Part shown: one piece after another, positions 35,138-44,096 of the stretch
How the letters are laid out: every line of letters starts with the position of its first letter
How positions within the stretch are numbered: the stretch's first letter is position 1
NCBI GenBank assembly: GCA_035646395.1
Contig: DASRPK010000118.1
Coordinates: forward strand, 1-64,000
From: JABWBJ01 sp035646395
GTDB lineage: Bacteria; Gemmatimonadota; Gemmatimonadetes; Gemmatimonadales; Gemmatimonadaceae
Length of the DNA stretch: 64,000 bases
Direction: 5' to 3'
The notes under the pieces: generated by a model
Database searches by the model: none
Told to the model about the DNA's origin: nothing
Seen by the model: only the letters and a program-made list of their open reading frames with translations
Translations under genes and position numbers: made by a program

Positions 35138-36016
35138 TTATGCAGCACGTGTCGCCAGCACGAAGCGATCGCGACCCGCCAGGTCCTGGAACACACCGAC
35201 GTCACGGAAGTGGCCGCTCGACGCCGCCAGGTCCGCAACCACGGTTGCGCGCCGGCTATCGACTTCGAGCGCCAGCAGGCCACCGGTGGAAAGTATCCCC
35301 GGAGCGTCACCGATGATTCGGCGCGTAGCGTCGAGCCCGTGACTCCCCGAGTACAGGGCATGCCCCGGCTCCCAGTTCCGGACCGACTCCGGCAGCTCCA
35401 CGGCCTCCTCGAAGGCGATGTACGGAGGGTTCGAGACGAGCAGGTCAAACGATTCACCGGCCAGTGGCGCGAGGAGGTCGCCGGTGCGGAAGAAGACCGG
35501 CGCTCGCAACTGCGGACCGAGCGCTTTGGCGTTGCGGCGCGCGAGCGTGATGGCGCCAGTGTCGATGTCCGTTGCGACGATCCGCTCGAACCTGCCTTCG
35601 GCGGCCAGTGCGAGGGCGATTGCACCCGAGCCGGTGCCAATATCGGCACACGTCCCGGTCCGCCGCCGCTCCAGCACCAGGTCGATCAGGACTTCTGTTT
35701 CCTGGCGAGGAATCAACACGCGCTCGCTGACCTGAAGCGTTAGGTGCCGAAAGGCGGTGCGGCCCACGGCGTAAGCGAACGGCATGCCGGACCTCCGGCG
35801 CTCCGCCACCGCGAACGCGCGATCCGCCACTTCGCGCGGGATAACCGTATCGGCGTGCACGCGTGGCCAGAACCGGTTCTCATCGAGCACGGCAGCGACG
35901 ATGTCTCGCGCCTCGGCGGACGCGTCGGCGATCCTGTACTCCGCGAGTCGCCCGGCGATCGTGTCGACGACCTGACCCACGGCGAGTGCCGTGTCGTGAA
36001 CGCCGATTGCGGTCAC
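35138..36016 (-). CDS. prmC: Release factor glutamine methyltransferase PrmC (HemK)
   Basis: PrmC N5-methylates the Gln of the GGQ motif of RF1 and RF2. The 292 residues have the N-terminal helical substrate domain (about 1-95) and the Rossmann methyltransferase with CADIGTGSGAIALALA, ATDIDTGAITLARRN and the catalytic LLVSNPPYIAFEE. The GTG start overlaps the prfA stop as GTGA, so enzyme and substrate are translated together. Confidence 0.96.
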   Translation of the reverse strand: MTAIGVHDTALAVGQVVDTIAGRLAEYRIADASAEARDIVAAVLDENRFWPRVHADTVIPREVADRAFAVAERRRSGMPFAYAVGRTAFRHLTLQVSERVLIPRQETEVLIDLVLERRRTGTCADIGTGSGAIALALAAEGRFERIVATDIDTGAITLARRNAKALGPQLRAPVFFRTGDLLAPLAGESFDLLVSNPPYIAFEEAVELPESVRNWEPGHALYSGSHGLDATRRIIGDAPGILSTGGLLALEVDSRRATVVADLAASSGHFRDVGVFQDLAGRDRFVLATRAA

Positions 36017-37083
36017 AACTCCTCCCGGAGCCTTTCCTCCGTGTCGGCGATCTTCATCGCTTCGATCAGGCGACCGATATCGCCATCCATGATGCGCGGA
36101 AGGTCGTGCAACGTGAGGTTGATCCGGTGATCCGTCACGCGGCTCTGGGGGAAGTTGTACGTCCGGATCTTCGCCGAGCGATCGCCGGTTGAAACCTGCG
36201 ATTTCCTCAGGCGTGCCCGTTCGGCCTGGAGCGCCTGAAGCCGGGCGTCGAGGATCTTGGCGCGCAGGACGCCCATGGCCTTGATCTTGTTCTGCAGCTG
36301 TGAGCGTTGGTCCTGCTGGGTGACGACAATCCCGGTCGGGTTATGGGTGATCCGCACGGCGGAGTCGGTCGTGTTCACGCCCTGCCCACCGGGACCCGAG
36401 GCGCGATATACGTCGATGCGCAGGTCCTTCTCGTCGATCTCGACGTCGACCTCTTCGGCTTCGGGGAGGACGGCAACGGTGGCCGCCGACGTGTGAATAC
36501 GACCCTGGGCCTCGGTTTCCGGGACTCGCTGCACGCGATGGACGCCGGACTCGTAATGCATTTCGCCGAAAGCGCCATTCCCGTCGACCTTCATCACCGC
36601 TTTCGTCACGCCACCCTTCACGCCGTCCGAATACTCGAGCATCTCGATCTTCCAGCCTTTGCGTTCGATGTACCGCGTGTACATCCTCAGGAGTTCGGCG
36701 GCAAACAGCGCGGCTTCGTCGCCGCCGGTCCCGGCGCGGATTTCCATGATGCACGCTCGCTCATTGAGCGGATCCTGCGGAATCAGGAGCGGCATGGCCT
36801 GCTCCTCGAGTTGCGCGATCGCCTGCGTTATGCGCTCAACTTCCGCGCGCGCTTCGGTGGCGAGTTCTTCGTCGTCCGACGAGAGGAGCTCCTGCGCGTC
36901 CGCAAGCTCCTTGTCACTGCGCGCGAGCTTCTGGGAGAGTGCTACGACCTCCTGCAGGCGCTGGTGCTCACGACCCAACGAAGCGCGCAACTTGGAGTCA
37001 CGCAGCGTCAGCGGGTCACTTAACTCCTGCTCAACGGCGGCGGCCCGTTCGACCGCCGCCGCGAGACGTGCTCGGACGCTCAG
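36013..37083 (-). CDS. prfA: Peptide chain release factor 1, probable CTG start
   Basis: RF1 reads UAA and UAG. The PxT motif is RVPETEAQGRIHTSA and the catalytic motif is SGPGGQGVN. No ATG, GTG or TTG gives a full-length protein: the first standard codon is a TTG at 36990, which would remove the N-terminal helices (VERAAAVEQELSDP). Reading on in frame, a CTG at 37083 overlaps the rpmE stop as CTGA and has GGGAAGAAG upstream, giving 356 residues, the normal RF1 length. I propose CTG as the start. It is the first gene of prfA-prmC. Confidence 0.88.
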   Translation of the reverse strand: MSVRARLAAAVERAAAVEQELSDPLTLRDSKLRASLGREHQRLQEVVALSQKLARSDKELADAQELLSSDDEELATEARAEVERITQAIAQLEEQAMPLLIPQDPLNERACIMEIRAGTGGDEAALFAAELLRMYTRYIERKGWKIEMLEYSDGVKGGVTKAVMKVDGNGAFGEMHYESGVHRVQRVPETEAQGRIHTSAATVAVLPEAEEVDVEIDEKDLRIDVYRASGPGGQGVNTTDSAVRITHNPTGIVVTQQDQRSQLQNKIKAMGVLRAKILDARLQALQAERARLRKSQVSTGDRSAKIRTYNFPQSRVTDHRINLTLHDLPRIMDGDIGRLIEAMKIADTEERLREEL

Positions 37084-37292
37084 GTGGTCTTCTTCCCTAC
37101 GGCGTACTTCTGACGGAAGCGCTCAACGCGACCGGCCGTGTCGACCAGCTTCTGCTTGCCCGTATAGAACGGGTGGCAGGCGGAACAGATGTCGAGATGG
37201 AGCTCGCCGACGGTGGAGCGTGTCTGCCAGGTGGCGCCGCAGGCGCACTTGACCGTCGCCGTTGCGTATTCTGGATGGATACCGGACTTCAC
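37080..37292 (-). CDS. rpmE: 50S ribosomal protein L31, zinc-binding form
   Basis: The 70-residue bL31 is of the C+ type: MKSGIHPEYATATVKCACGA, then LDICSACHPFYTGKQKLVDTAGRV. The Cys residues (KCACG and CSAC) make the zinc site. It is followed directly by prfA with an overlapping stop/start, and the usual neighbour rho is not in the window. Confidence 0.96.
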   Translation of the reverse strand: MKSGIHPEYATATVKCACGATWQTRSTVGELHLDICSACHPFYTGKQKLVDTAGRVERFRQKYAVGKKTT

Positions 37293-37615
37293 TTTAGGAC
37301 CTCTTTGGAGCGATTGGACAGCCGGTAAAGCTAATCGGTACGGGAGCTAAGACACAAGATGGCATGGACTTGCTGGAAGTGAATGTAGCCTTTGAAGCCT
37401 CAGGAGCCACGCTGCCGGCGGGTGGATTACGCCTGATCGTCTTCCTCATCGCCAATTATCGGTTTTGTATCAAGCTGCTGTAATCAGTAGGCACCCACCT
37501 CTCAGCAAGGCTGTGACCTCGCCCGGTGGGGGGCGTCATCAGTGGCGGGCGTGATCGTCGTCGAGACGGGGCGCTCCTGTCTTCCCAAAGCGAACCCTCG
37601 CACGATCTTACGCGC
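37293..37615. promoter_or_regulatory. Divergent intergenic region rpmE / crp-like
   Basis: These 323 bp separate two divergent genes and must contain both promoters. The sequence is more AT-rich than its surroundings between 37320 and 37480, for example CCAATTATCGG and GTATCAAGCTGCTG. I cannot name a box, an operator or an RNA gene. No reading frame resembles a protein. Confidence 0.4.
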
Positions 37616-38290
37616 ATGGAAACCGCCAATTTTCTCAGAACCGTTCCGCTGTTCTCGAAGCTCGATGACTCCGAGCTCGTTCGGTTCACTGAACTGACCC
37701 GTGAGAAGGCCTACCCGAAGGGCAGCGTCATTGTCTTCGAGGACGATCCGGGTGACTCCCTCTTCGTCGTAAGGCAGGGCCGCGTAAAAGTTGTCCTCAT
37801 CGGCGAAGATGGCCGCGAGGTCATCCTGGGCGTGCTTGGCGTGGGCGAACATTTCGGCGAGCTGTCGCTCATCGATGACATGCCGCGCTCGGCTCACGTC
37901 ATTGCGATGGAGGACACGAACCTCCTCGTGTTGCGTCGCGATGATTTCCGTCGCCGCGTAGAATCGAATCCCGCGGTTGCGTGGGCGTTGCTTGCCGAAC
38001 TCGCCAGGCGCCTGCGTCGTGCCGACTCGAAGATTCACGGTCTCGCGCTGCTCGATGTTCCGGGGCGCATTGCGAAGCTGCTGCTCGATTTCGCGCAGGA
38101 GGGCGCGTCGGAAACCATCGAGAAGCCACTCACGCACCAGACGATCGCGCACATGATCGGCGCGAGTCGCGAAACCGTGTCCCGCACGGTTCGCGATTTC
38201 CAGAACCAGGGTTTGATCCGTGTCGAGCGCCGCCGTATCTCGGTGGCCAATCGACCGGCGTTGAAGCAACTGGCGCAGACCAGGCTCTAG
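37616..38290 (+). CDS. Crp/Fnr-family transcription regulator
   Basis: The 224-residue protein has a cyclic-nucleotide-binding beta roll (about 10-120) with the phosphate-binding-cassette-like FGELSLIDDMPRSAHVIA (Glu and Arg kept), a dimerisation helix, and a C-terminal winged helix with HMIGASRETVSRTVRDFQNQGLIRV. The Arg-Glu-Arg pattern of the recognition helix (SRETVSR) matches CRP-type operators. No Fe-S cysteines are present, so it is not Fnr proper. The ATG at 37616 was chosen by domain start. The next gene follows by 61 bp. Confidence 0.92.
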   Translation: METANFLRTVPLFSKLDDSELVRFTELTREKAYPKGSVIVFEDDPGDSLFVVRQGRVKVVLIGEDGREVILGVLGVGEHFGELSLIDDMPRSAHVIAMEDTNLLVLRRDDFRRRVESNPAVAWALLAELARRLRRADSKIHGLALLDVPGRIAKLLLDFAQEGASETIEKPLTHQTIAHMIGASRETVSRTVRDFQNQGLIRVERRRISVANRPALKQLAQTRL

Positions 38291-38351
38291 GTCCCTAACG
38301 GGACGGGCCACCGGTCACCGCGACGACTGGGGCCGTACACGAGCTTCCGGA

Positions 38352-39218
38352 ATGCGCCTACGGCTCTGGGGAACCCGTGGATCGTGCCCTTCACCGGGCC
38401 CGTCTACTGTCAGGTACGGTGGCAACACCACCTGCGTGGAGGTCCGTAGCGACGACGGTCATCTCGCCATCCTCGACGCGGGAACAGGCATCCGCGAACT
38501 CGGCCGGTCGCTGGTCGAGAGCGCCGATGGGCGGCCGATTCACGGCGACCTGTTCTTCAGCCACGCGCACTGGGACCACATCCAGGGACTCCCGTTTTTT
38601 ACGCCGGCGTTCCAGTCGGGAAACCACTTCCGCTTGTTCGGCGCGCCCACGCTGCTGCAGAGTCTCGAGGTCGTCCTGCGTCAGCAGATGAGTCCCGTGG
38701 TGTTTCCCGTAGCGTTCGATGACCTCCACGCCCACATCGAGTTCCGTGAGCTGACTGGCTACCGTGCCGTCCAGAACGGGATCGAGATCAACGCGATCAG
38801 CGTCAGGCACCCGGGCGGCGCGTTAGGCTTCCGGCTTTCCCCGTCGGGTGCGACGGGGCGCTGCGTGGTGTTCATTCCCGACAATGAGCTCGACCAGTTC
38901 GGCGATTCCGCTCCGGGCGCCCCGACGCGCGAGGAGCTGATCCGCTTCGCCCATGGCGCGAAGGTGCTGATTCACGACGCCATGTACACCGGCGCCGAAT
39001 ACATGGACCATCGCGGCTGGGGCCATTCCTCGTACCGCGATGCAGTCGACTTCGCGATCGCCGCCGAAGTGCAGGCGCTGGTGCTCTTTCACCATGAGCC
39101 CGACCGATCGGATGACGCGCTCGAGACGCAGCTCGCCATGGTGCGGGACATGGTCCGGGAGCGGAACGGCGCGGTGGAAGTCGTGGCGGCTGCGGAAGGG
39201 ATGGAAATAGACATCTAG
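38352..39218 (+). CDS. MBL-fold metallohydrolase, PhnP-like
   Basis: The 288 residues begin MRLRLWGTRGSCPSPGPSTV, typical of this branch, then SHAHWDHIQGLPFF, SVRHPGGALGFRLS, FIPDNELDQF, LIHDAMYT and LVLFHHEPDRSDD. All metal ligands are present except that the usual HxHxDH reads HAHWDH. The branch includes cyclic phosphodiesterases, and many members are orphan. It may be co-transcribed with the Crp-like regulator. Its TAG is followed at once by the inverted array. Confidence 0.85.
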   Translation: MRLRLWGTRGSCPSPGPSTVRYGGNTTCVEVRSDDGHLAILDAGTGIRELGRSLVESADGRPIHGDLFFSHAHWDHIQGLPFFTPAFQSGNHFRLFGAPTLLQSLEVVLRQQMSPVVFPVAFDDLHAHIEFRELTGYRAVQNGIEINAISVRHPGGALGFRLSPSGATGRCVVFIPDNELDQFGDSAPGAPTREELIRFAHGAKVLIHDAMYTGAEYMDHRGWGHSSYRDAVDFAIAAEVQALVLFHHEPDRSDDALETQLAMVRDMVRERNGAVEVVAAAEGMEIDI

Positions 39219-39326
39219 CTGCGTGCTGATTGCTGCTGCATGTGCATCGTGCTTGTGCTAGAGCACCAGCACCAGCCACGTAGCAGTTACGCAGTAGCAA
39301 TCAGCAATCAGCAATCAGCACGCAGC
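39219..39326. repeat. Inverted ATTGCTG / CAATCAG heptad element between convergent genes
   Basis: The left arm starts CTGCGTGCTGATTGCTG straight after the TAG of the hydrolase. The right arm is CAATCAGCAATCAGCAATCA followed by GCACGCAGC, ending straight at the stop (TAG) of hyuB on the other strand. The centre has a GTGCT/AGCAC stem. The element thus spans stop to stop, 108 bp. Confidence 0.92.
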
Positions 39327-40850
39327 CTAGGCCTTCCCCCAGCCTCCTCCCCCCGGCGTCATCACCGTCACCACATCGCCGGGATTGAGTTCGATCCGGC
39401 ACTTGGCGGGAATCGGCTGGCCGTTCAACAGGTTCTGGCCCGCGGCCCCGGGACCGCCGCCTAACGCCCCCTGCGGCCGATGCCGGCGCCGCTCGGTCAC
39501 CAGTGTGACGGTGCAACGCTCGAGCACGCGATACCGGCGGATCACGCCGTCGCCACCGCGATGGCGCCCCGCACCACCCGAGCCGCGCCGAATGGCATAT
39601 TCGTCGATCCGGATGGGATAGGCCTGTTCGAGCGACTCGATCGGCGTATTCCGCGTGTTGCTCATGCCGACGTGGACCGCGTCCGGCCCGGGGCCGCGTG
39701 TACTGGCTCCCTGCCCGCCGCCTAACGTTTCATAGAAGGTCCAGCCGGGGCCGCCGAAGGTAATGTTGTTCATCGTCCCCTGCCCCTGCGCCGGTACCTC
39801 GACACCGGCGTTGGCCAGCGCTGCAAAGATGGTGTCCGTGATCCGCGTCGACATCTCGACATTCCCCGCCGCGACGGCCGCCGGCCAGCGGGCGTCGATC
39901 GCACAGCCCGGCGGGATGCGGAGGTCGAGGGCTCGGGCGATGCCGTCATTGGTCGGCACGTCATCATCGAGCAGCGTGCGCAACACGAACACCGCCGCGG
40001 CGCGAACCACAGCTTTCGGGCAGTTGACATTCCCACGGACGATGGGCGACGTCCCGGCGAAATCCAGCTCGAGCCGGTCTCCGAGCGACTGCACGGAAAC
40101 CGCCACGACGACATCGTCCTCGGTGACACCATCACCCTCGAGCGCGTCGCGGGCACTGCCGGACACGGGGCCCAGTTGGGCGATGCGCGAACGCGCTCTT
40201 CGTTCGGTGTAGTCGAGCAGGGCCGCCCCCGCCGCCTTCATGTGTTCGACGCCTTCCCGCTGCAACAGCGCCACCCACCCATCACGCCCGGCCGCACACG
40301 CCGCGCGCTGCGCCTTGAGGTCACCCATCCGCTCGTCAGGCGTTCGCACATTCGCCAGCACGAGCGCCAGAATGTCGGGATCGAATACCTCACCGCGCGC
40401 GATGCGAACCGGCGGCACGATGAGGCCTTCCTGAACCAGCTCGGTTGCGCCACGCGGCATGCTGCCCGGAGATATGCCTCCGACATCCGCATGGTGCGCC
40501 CGGACCGCCGAAAATCCCACCAGTGACCCGGCGAGCCCAATCGCCTCGACCATCGTGAGGTCAGGCAGGTGCGATCCGCCGCGATACGGGTCGTTCAGGA
40601 GAAACACCTCGCCCGGTACCGGCTTGCGCTCGAGCACTGCGCGCACGGACTCGGGCATGGCGCCCAAATGCACCGGAATGTGCGCGGCCTGGGCGATCAT
40701 CCGGCCCTCGTCGTCGAATAGCGCCGAGGATGCATCGCGACGCTCCCTGATATTCGGCGACAAGGCGCCCCGTTCGAGCACGGTGCCCATTTCCTCCGCG
40801 ATCATGGAAACCGCGTGGGACATGACGCTGAGGGAGAGGGGGTCAAACAC
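39327..40850 (-). CDS. hyuB: Hydantoinase/oxoprolinase B subunit
   Basis: HyuB-type proteins work with HyuA in ATP-dependent opening of 5-oxoproline, hydantoins or related rings. The 507 residues contain IAEEMGTVLERGALSPNIRERRD, LNDPYRGGSHLPDLTMVE, DFAGTSPIVRGNVNCP, and MNNITFGGPGWTFYETLGGG. I placed the start at the GTG at 40850 (VFDPLSLSV), which matches the family start; an upstream start at 40976 would only add translated GGGGCAC repeats. The substrate is unknown. Confidence 0.92.
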   Translation of the reverse strand: MFDPLSLSVMSHAVSMIAEEMGTVLERGALSPNIRERRDASSALFDDEGRMIAQAAHIPVHLGAMPESVRAVLERKPVPGEVFLLNDPYRGGSHLPDLTMVEAIGLAGSLVGFSAVRAHHADVGGISPGSMPRGATELVQEGLIVPPVRIARGEVFDPDILALVLANVRTPDERMGDLKAQRAACAAGRDGWVALLQREGVEHMKAAGAALLDYTERRARSRIAQLGPVSGSARDALEGDGVTEDDVVVAVSVQSLGDRLELDFAGTSPIVRGNVNCPKAVVRAAAVFVLRTLLDDDVPTNDGIARALDLRIPPGCAIDARWPAAVAAGNVEMSTRITDTIFAALANAGVEVPAQGQGTMNNITFGGPGWTFYETLGGGQGASTRGPGPDAVHVGMSNTRNTPIESLEQAYPIRIDEYAIRRGSGGAGRHRGGDGVIRRYRVLERCTVTLVTERRRHRPQGALGGGPGAAGQNLLNGQPIPAKCRIELNPGDVVTVMTPGGGGWGKA

Positions 40851-40874
40851 TCGGTAAATGGGTGACCAGGTTGA

Positions 40875-40913
40875 GGGGCAGACGGGGCACGGGGCACGGG
40901 GCATGGGGCAAAA
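40875..40913. repeat. GGGGCAC-type heptad array between hyuA and hyuB
   Basis: The heptads GGGGCAG, CGGGGCA, GGGGCAC, GGGGCAT and GGGGCAA are arranged head to tail. They fill most of the 76-bp gap between hyuA and hyuB. No complementary arm is near, so it is one-sided. It begins about 13 nt after the hyuA stop. Confidence 0.8.
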
Positions 40914-40926
40914 GGGCGTTAGGCTC

Positions 40927-42849
40927 TCAACTCCTGCGCTCAAGGAACCATCCACCAAGCGGAAGCGAGCTGGCACGCCAGCCGTGGGGAATCAGCAGCG
41001 TTGCGTCAGGCAGCGCGATCACGGCTCGACCCGAAACGGTGACGTCGAGCGCTCCGCCGTTGTCGACCGACATTTCGTCGGACCAGGCGTTAGGTCCCGT
41101 GCGCGCGAGTGCCACGGTGCGCGTCTCACCGGATCGAACAGACCGGGCCGACACCACCTCCACCGGGACGGGAAGTTCGAAGCCGTACCGGCGCAGATGC
41201 ATGGCCGCGAAACGATCGGCGAGAGTCGACGGCGCCATCCCGGGTTCGTACGACACCTCGAGCTCGTGTCCCTGGCCGCGATACCGCATGCGCGCCACGT
41301 GCAGCACGTTAGGCGCGGAGCCGGTGCGCAACGCCAGGCCTTCGAACAGGGACGCCAGCGCGGCGCCGCTCATCTCGTCCAGGCGATTCATGACACTGCC
41401 GATCGCCGTGCGGCGTTCCGGCGCCACGGCCAACCCGAGCGCGCTCAGCACACCGGCATGTGGCGGCACCAGCACCCGCGTCATGCCCAGGCGATCGGCC
41501 AGGCCGCAGGCGTGGAGTGGCCCCCCGCCCCCGAACGCGACCAGCACGCACGCGCGCGGATCGATGCCACGCTCCACACTCACCCGCCGAAGCGCGCGCG
41601 CCATGGCGGCGTCAGCGGCGGCGATGATCGCTTCGGCCGTCTTCTCAGTCGTGCTGCCAACCCGGGTGGCGAGAGCGGCGACCGACTCGCGGGCAGCACA
41701 TGCGTCCAGTTGCACCGCGTCACTGACGTGCGCCGCGGCAATGTTGCCTAACGCAACGTGGGCGTCGGTGACGGTGGGCTGCGTGCCGCCGCGGCCGAAG
41801 GCCACCGGGCCAGGCACCGCCCCCGCACTCCGCGGGCCGGCGCGCAGGGCGCCACCCTCGTCGACCCAGCCGATGCTGCCCCCGCCCGCCGATACCGTTT
41901 CCACCAGGACGCGCGGCAGCGCAATCGGAACGCCGGCGACCATCCCTCCCGACTCCACCAACGGCTCGCCATCGAGAATCAGTCCGACGTCGGCACTCGT
42001 ACCGCCGATGTCGATGGACAGCGCCTTATCAAAACCTGCCATGCGCGCGACCAGTGCCGCCCCGGCAACTCCTCCGGCAGGTCCGGACAATGCCAGCGAT
42101 GCCGCCGAGCGTGCGGCATCCGCTGCGTCGGCCATTCCGCCACCCGAGCCAACGACGCCCGGTGATGGGAGCCCAATCGCCTCGAGCCGATCGGCCAGCC
42201 GTTGCAGGTACACACCTACACCGGGCCGCGCGTACGCCTCGCAGCACGTCGTGGCGGTACGCTCGTACTCCCTGATCTCCGGCAGGACGTCGCTCGAGCA
42301 CACGACGTCGACGCCCGGTAGGCGTCGAGCAATCGCCGCGGCGAGACGACGCTCGTGCGTGGCGTCCTTGTAGCTGTGCAGGAGCGAGATCGCGACGATC
42401 TCGGGAGCACATTGGGCGACCAGCTCGGCTGCGCTTGCCGCGGACTCGTCAGGCAGATCCTGCAGCATGCCTTCGGGTGCGAGCCGGCCGGCAACCGCCA
42501 CAACGCGGTCCGGTGCAACGAGGGGATCCGGATGTTGCGCGGCGAGGTCGTAGAGGGACGCTCGCTCCTGTCGCCGGAGCTCGAGCAGGTCAGTGGCCCC
42601 GGCGGTGGCACACAGGACAACGCGCGCTCCGCGCCGTTCCAGCAACATGTTCGTCACAACGGTCGTGCCGTGAACGATGCGGGACACGCTGCCCGGCCTG
42701 GCTCCAGCTTCGCGCAACGATCGTTCGACGCCCTCGCTCTGGTCGGCCGGAGTACTCAGGACCTTCCCCGTGCGAACGGAACCGTCGTCGCGTACGCCGA
42801 CGAGGTCCGTGAATGTGCCGCCGACATCGATACCGATGGACTCCGTCAT
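40927..42849 (-). CDS. hyuA: Hydantoinase/oxoprolinase A subunit
   Basis: The 640 residues begin IGIDVGGTFTDLVGVRDDG, the ATP-binding phosphate-1 motif of this family. They continue with HGTTVVTNMLLERRGARV, ALSIDIGGTSADVGLILDGE, ETVSAGGGSIGWVDEGGALR, GPRSAGAVPGP and LVAFGGGGPLHAC. It is the partner of the downstream hyuB. The start overlaps the upstream Lnb-like gene's stop as ATGA, so amide-ring opening is transcribed behind a lipoprotein-modifying gene. Confidence 0.94.
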   Translation of the reverse strand: MTESIGIDVGGTFTDLVGVRDDGSVRTGKVLSTPADQSEGVERSLREAGARPGSVSRIVHGTTVVTNMLLERRGARVVLCATAGATDLLELRRQERASLYDLAAQHPDPLVAPDRVVAVAGRLAPEGMLQDLPDESAASAAELVAQCAPEIVAISLLHSYKDATHERRLAAAIARRLPGVDVVCSSDVLPEIREYERTATTCCEAYARPGVGVYLQRLADRLEAIGLPSPGVVGSGGGMADAADAARSAASLALSGPAGGVAGAALVARMAGFDKALSIDIGGTSADVGLILDGEPLVESGGMVAGVPIALPRVLVETVSAGGGSIGWVDEGGALRAGPRSAGAVPGPVAFGRGGTQPTVTDAHVALGNIAAAHVSDAVQLDACAARESVAALATRVGSTTEKTAEAIIAAADAAMARALRRVSVERGIDPRACVLVAFGGGGPLHACGLADRLGMTRVLVPPHAGVLSALGLAVAPERRTAIGSVMNRLDEMSGAALASLFEGLALRTGSAPNVLHVARMRYRGQGHELEVSYEPGMAPSTLADRFAAMHLRRYGFELPVPVEVVSARSVRSGETRTVALARTGPNAWSDEMSVDNGGALDVTVSGRAVIALPDATLLIPHGWRASSLPLGGWFLERRS

Positions 42850-44096
42850 GCGTCGGCTGTCACCGGTGCGACGCGCGATGCATCAGGCTTCGCCCGCTCG
42901 CGGAACATCCATGCCGCGACCAGCGCAGCCGGCGCGACGAGTGCGATCACGGCAAAGCTTCCCTGCCGCAGCCCGGGGAGGACCGGAGCGATCAGCCCGA
43001 ACGCGGTAAGCGCGCCGACAATGGTGGCGAGCCAGAACACCACACGGCGTCCCTGCATGCTTCGCGATCCGACCGCCATCGCAAGGAGTACGACGAGCCA
43101 GAGGGGATTGTAGGCGAACACGTTGGTGTTCTGGTACGCGGCGAGGTGCGGCGTCAGGAACCGCAGGTAGAGCAGCACCAACCCGAATACACTCAACAGC
43201 ACCGTAATGCCGATTGCCAGTGGCATTGCGGCGCGTTTCCCCTGCCTCCAGAGAAGAAACAGGCCGCCGCCTAACGCCAAGCCAATGAGCCCAAGCGGAA
43301 TCACGAGCAGCGGCGGCGACGATCGCTCCGGCGCTCGCTGCGCCAGGTACAGCGTCCGCTCCGACAGCACGAATGGCACCAGCGCCCCGGTCTCGTCAGG
43401 CACGCGAAGCTCGCGAACGCGATCGCGGACCTTCATCGGGATGAACATCTCTTCCCACGCCGAGATCTCGCGATCCGTCGGCCGCCCCAGGCCGATATCG
43501 ATCCCGACAACCGCCAGGCGGTCTTCGGCCATGAGCCGCAGCGCGTGCCAGCGATACGACGTCCCCGTCATCAACGAATCCGTCGCCGTCTTCAGCGCCC
43601 CGCCAATGACGCCATTGAGGGCGTCACGGACGCGCGTGGAACAATTGTCGCGGAAGTAATCGTACCGGTAATACTTGTTCTCTTCCTTCAGGTTGAACTG
43701 GATGAAGTCACGCAACGCGATCCGCTGCGGCGGCGAAAGGTTCAACTCCTGCACTTCGACGGTCCGATTGGACGCGCGATAATCTGCGAGCGTGGACGCA
43801 GCGTCCTGCCCGCCCATCCAGTACAGCAGTTCGCCGCGCAGGAACTTGCCAATGAAGCCTTCCTCGAACGCAAACAATCCCCAGTTATAGACGATATCGC
43901 GGCCAGTGCTGTTGTCGCGGATGCCGATCGCGTTATGCCCGTACGCCTCCCAGACCATGTCCCCCTGGCCCATGGTCATCAGGTAGACCGTCAACTCGCT
44001 GCCCGGCACCGACGCCGAGTCCGCGACCTGGGCACCGCCTGACGAGGACGCAGCGATGAGCGCTGCCACGGCACGGATCAGAGTCTGACTTCGCAC
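42846..44096 (-). CDS. Lnb-like (former DUF4105) lipoprotein N-acyltransferase candidate
   Basis: The 416-residue protein has a periplasmic N-terminal domain with the DUF4105/Lnb motifs: MTMGQGDMVWEAYGHNAIGIRD (key His54), YNWGLFAFEEGFIGKFLRGE, and YDYFRDNCSTRVRDAL (key Cys152). Five C-terminal transmembrane helices follow (about 265-400). This domain order matches Lnb, the Bacteroides lipoprotein N-acyltransferase, which replaces Lnt. If so, it adds the third acyl chain to lipoproteins. It uses a GTG start that overlaps the 3' end of the oxidoreductase gene. Confidence 0.75.
   Translation of the reverse strand: MRSQTLIRAVAALIAASSSGGAQVADSASVPGSELTVYLMTMGQGDMVWEAYGHNAIGIRDNSTGRDIVYNWGLFAFEEGFIGKFLRGELLYWMGGQDAASTLADYRASNRTVEVQELNLSPPQRIALRDFIQFNLKEENKYYRYDYFRDNCSTRVRDALNGVIGGALKTATDSLMTGTSYRWHALRLMAEDRLAVVGIDIGLGRPTDREISAWEEMFIPMKVRDRVRELRVPDETGALVPFVLSERTLYLAQRAPERSSPPLLVIPLGLIGLALGGGLFLLWRQGKRAAMPLAIGITVLLSVFGLVLLYLRFLTPHLAAYQNTNVFAYNPLWLVVLLAMAVGSRSMQGRRVVFWLATIVGALTAFGLIAPVLPGLRQGSFAVIALVAPAALVAAWMFRERAKPDASRVAPVTADA

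Noticed and set aside
37293..37615. Small RNA or 6S RNA gene between rpmE and the Crp-like gene
   Set aside because: I tried to draw a long hairpin with a central bubble and found no convincing fold.
40851..40976. Longer HyuB start
   Set aside because: The added residues (FCPMPRAPCPVCPS and neighbours) are translated GGGGCAC heptads; the GTG at 40850 matches the family start.
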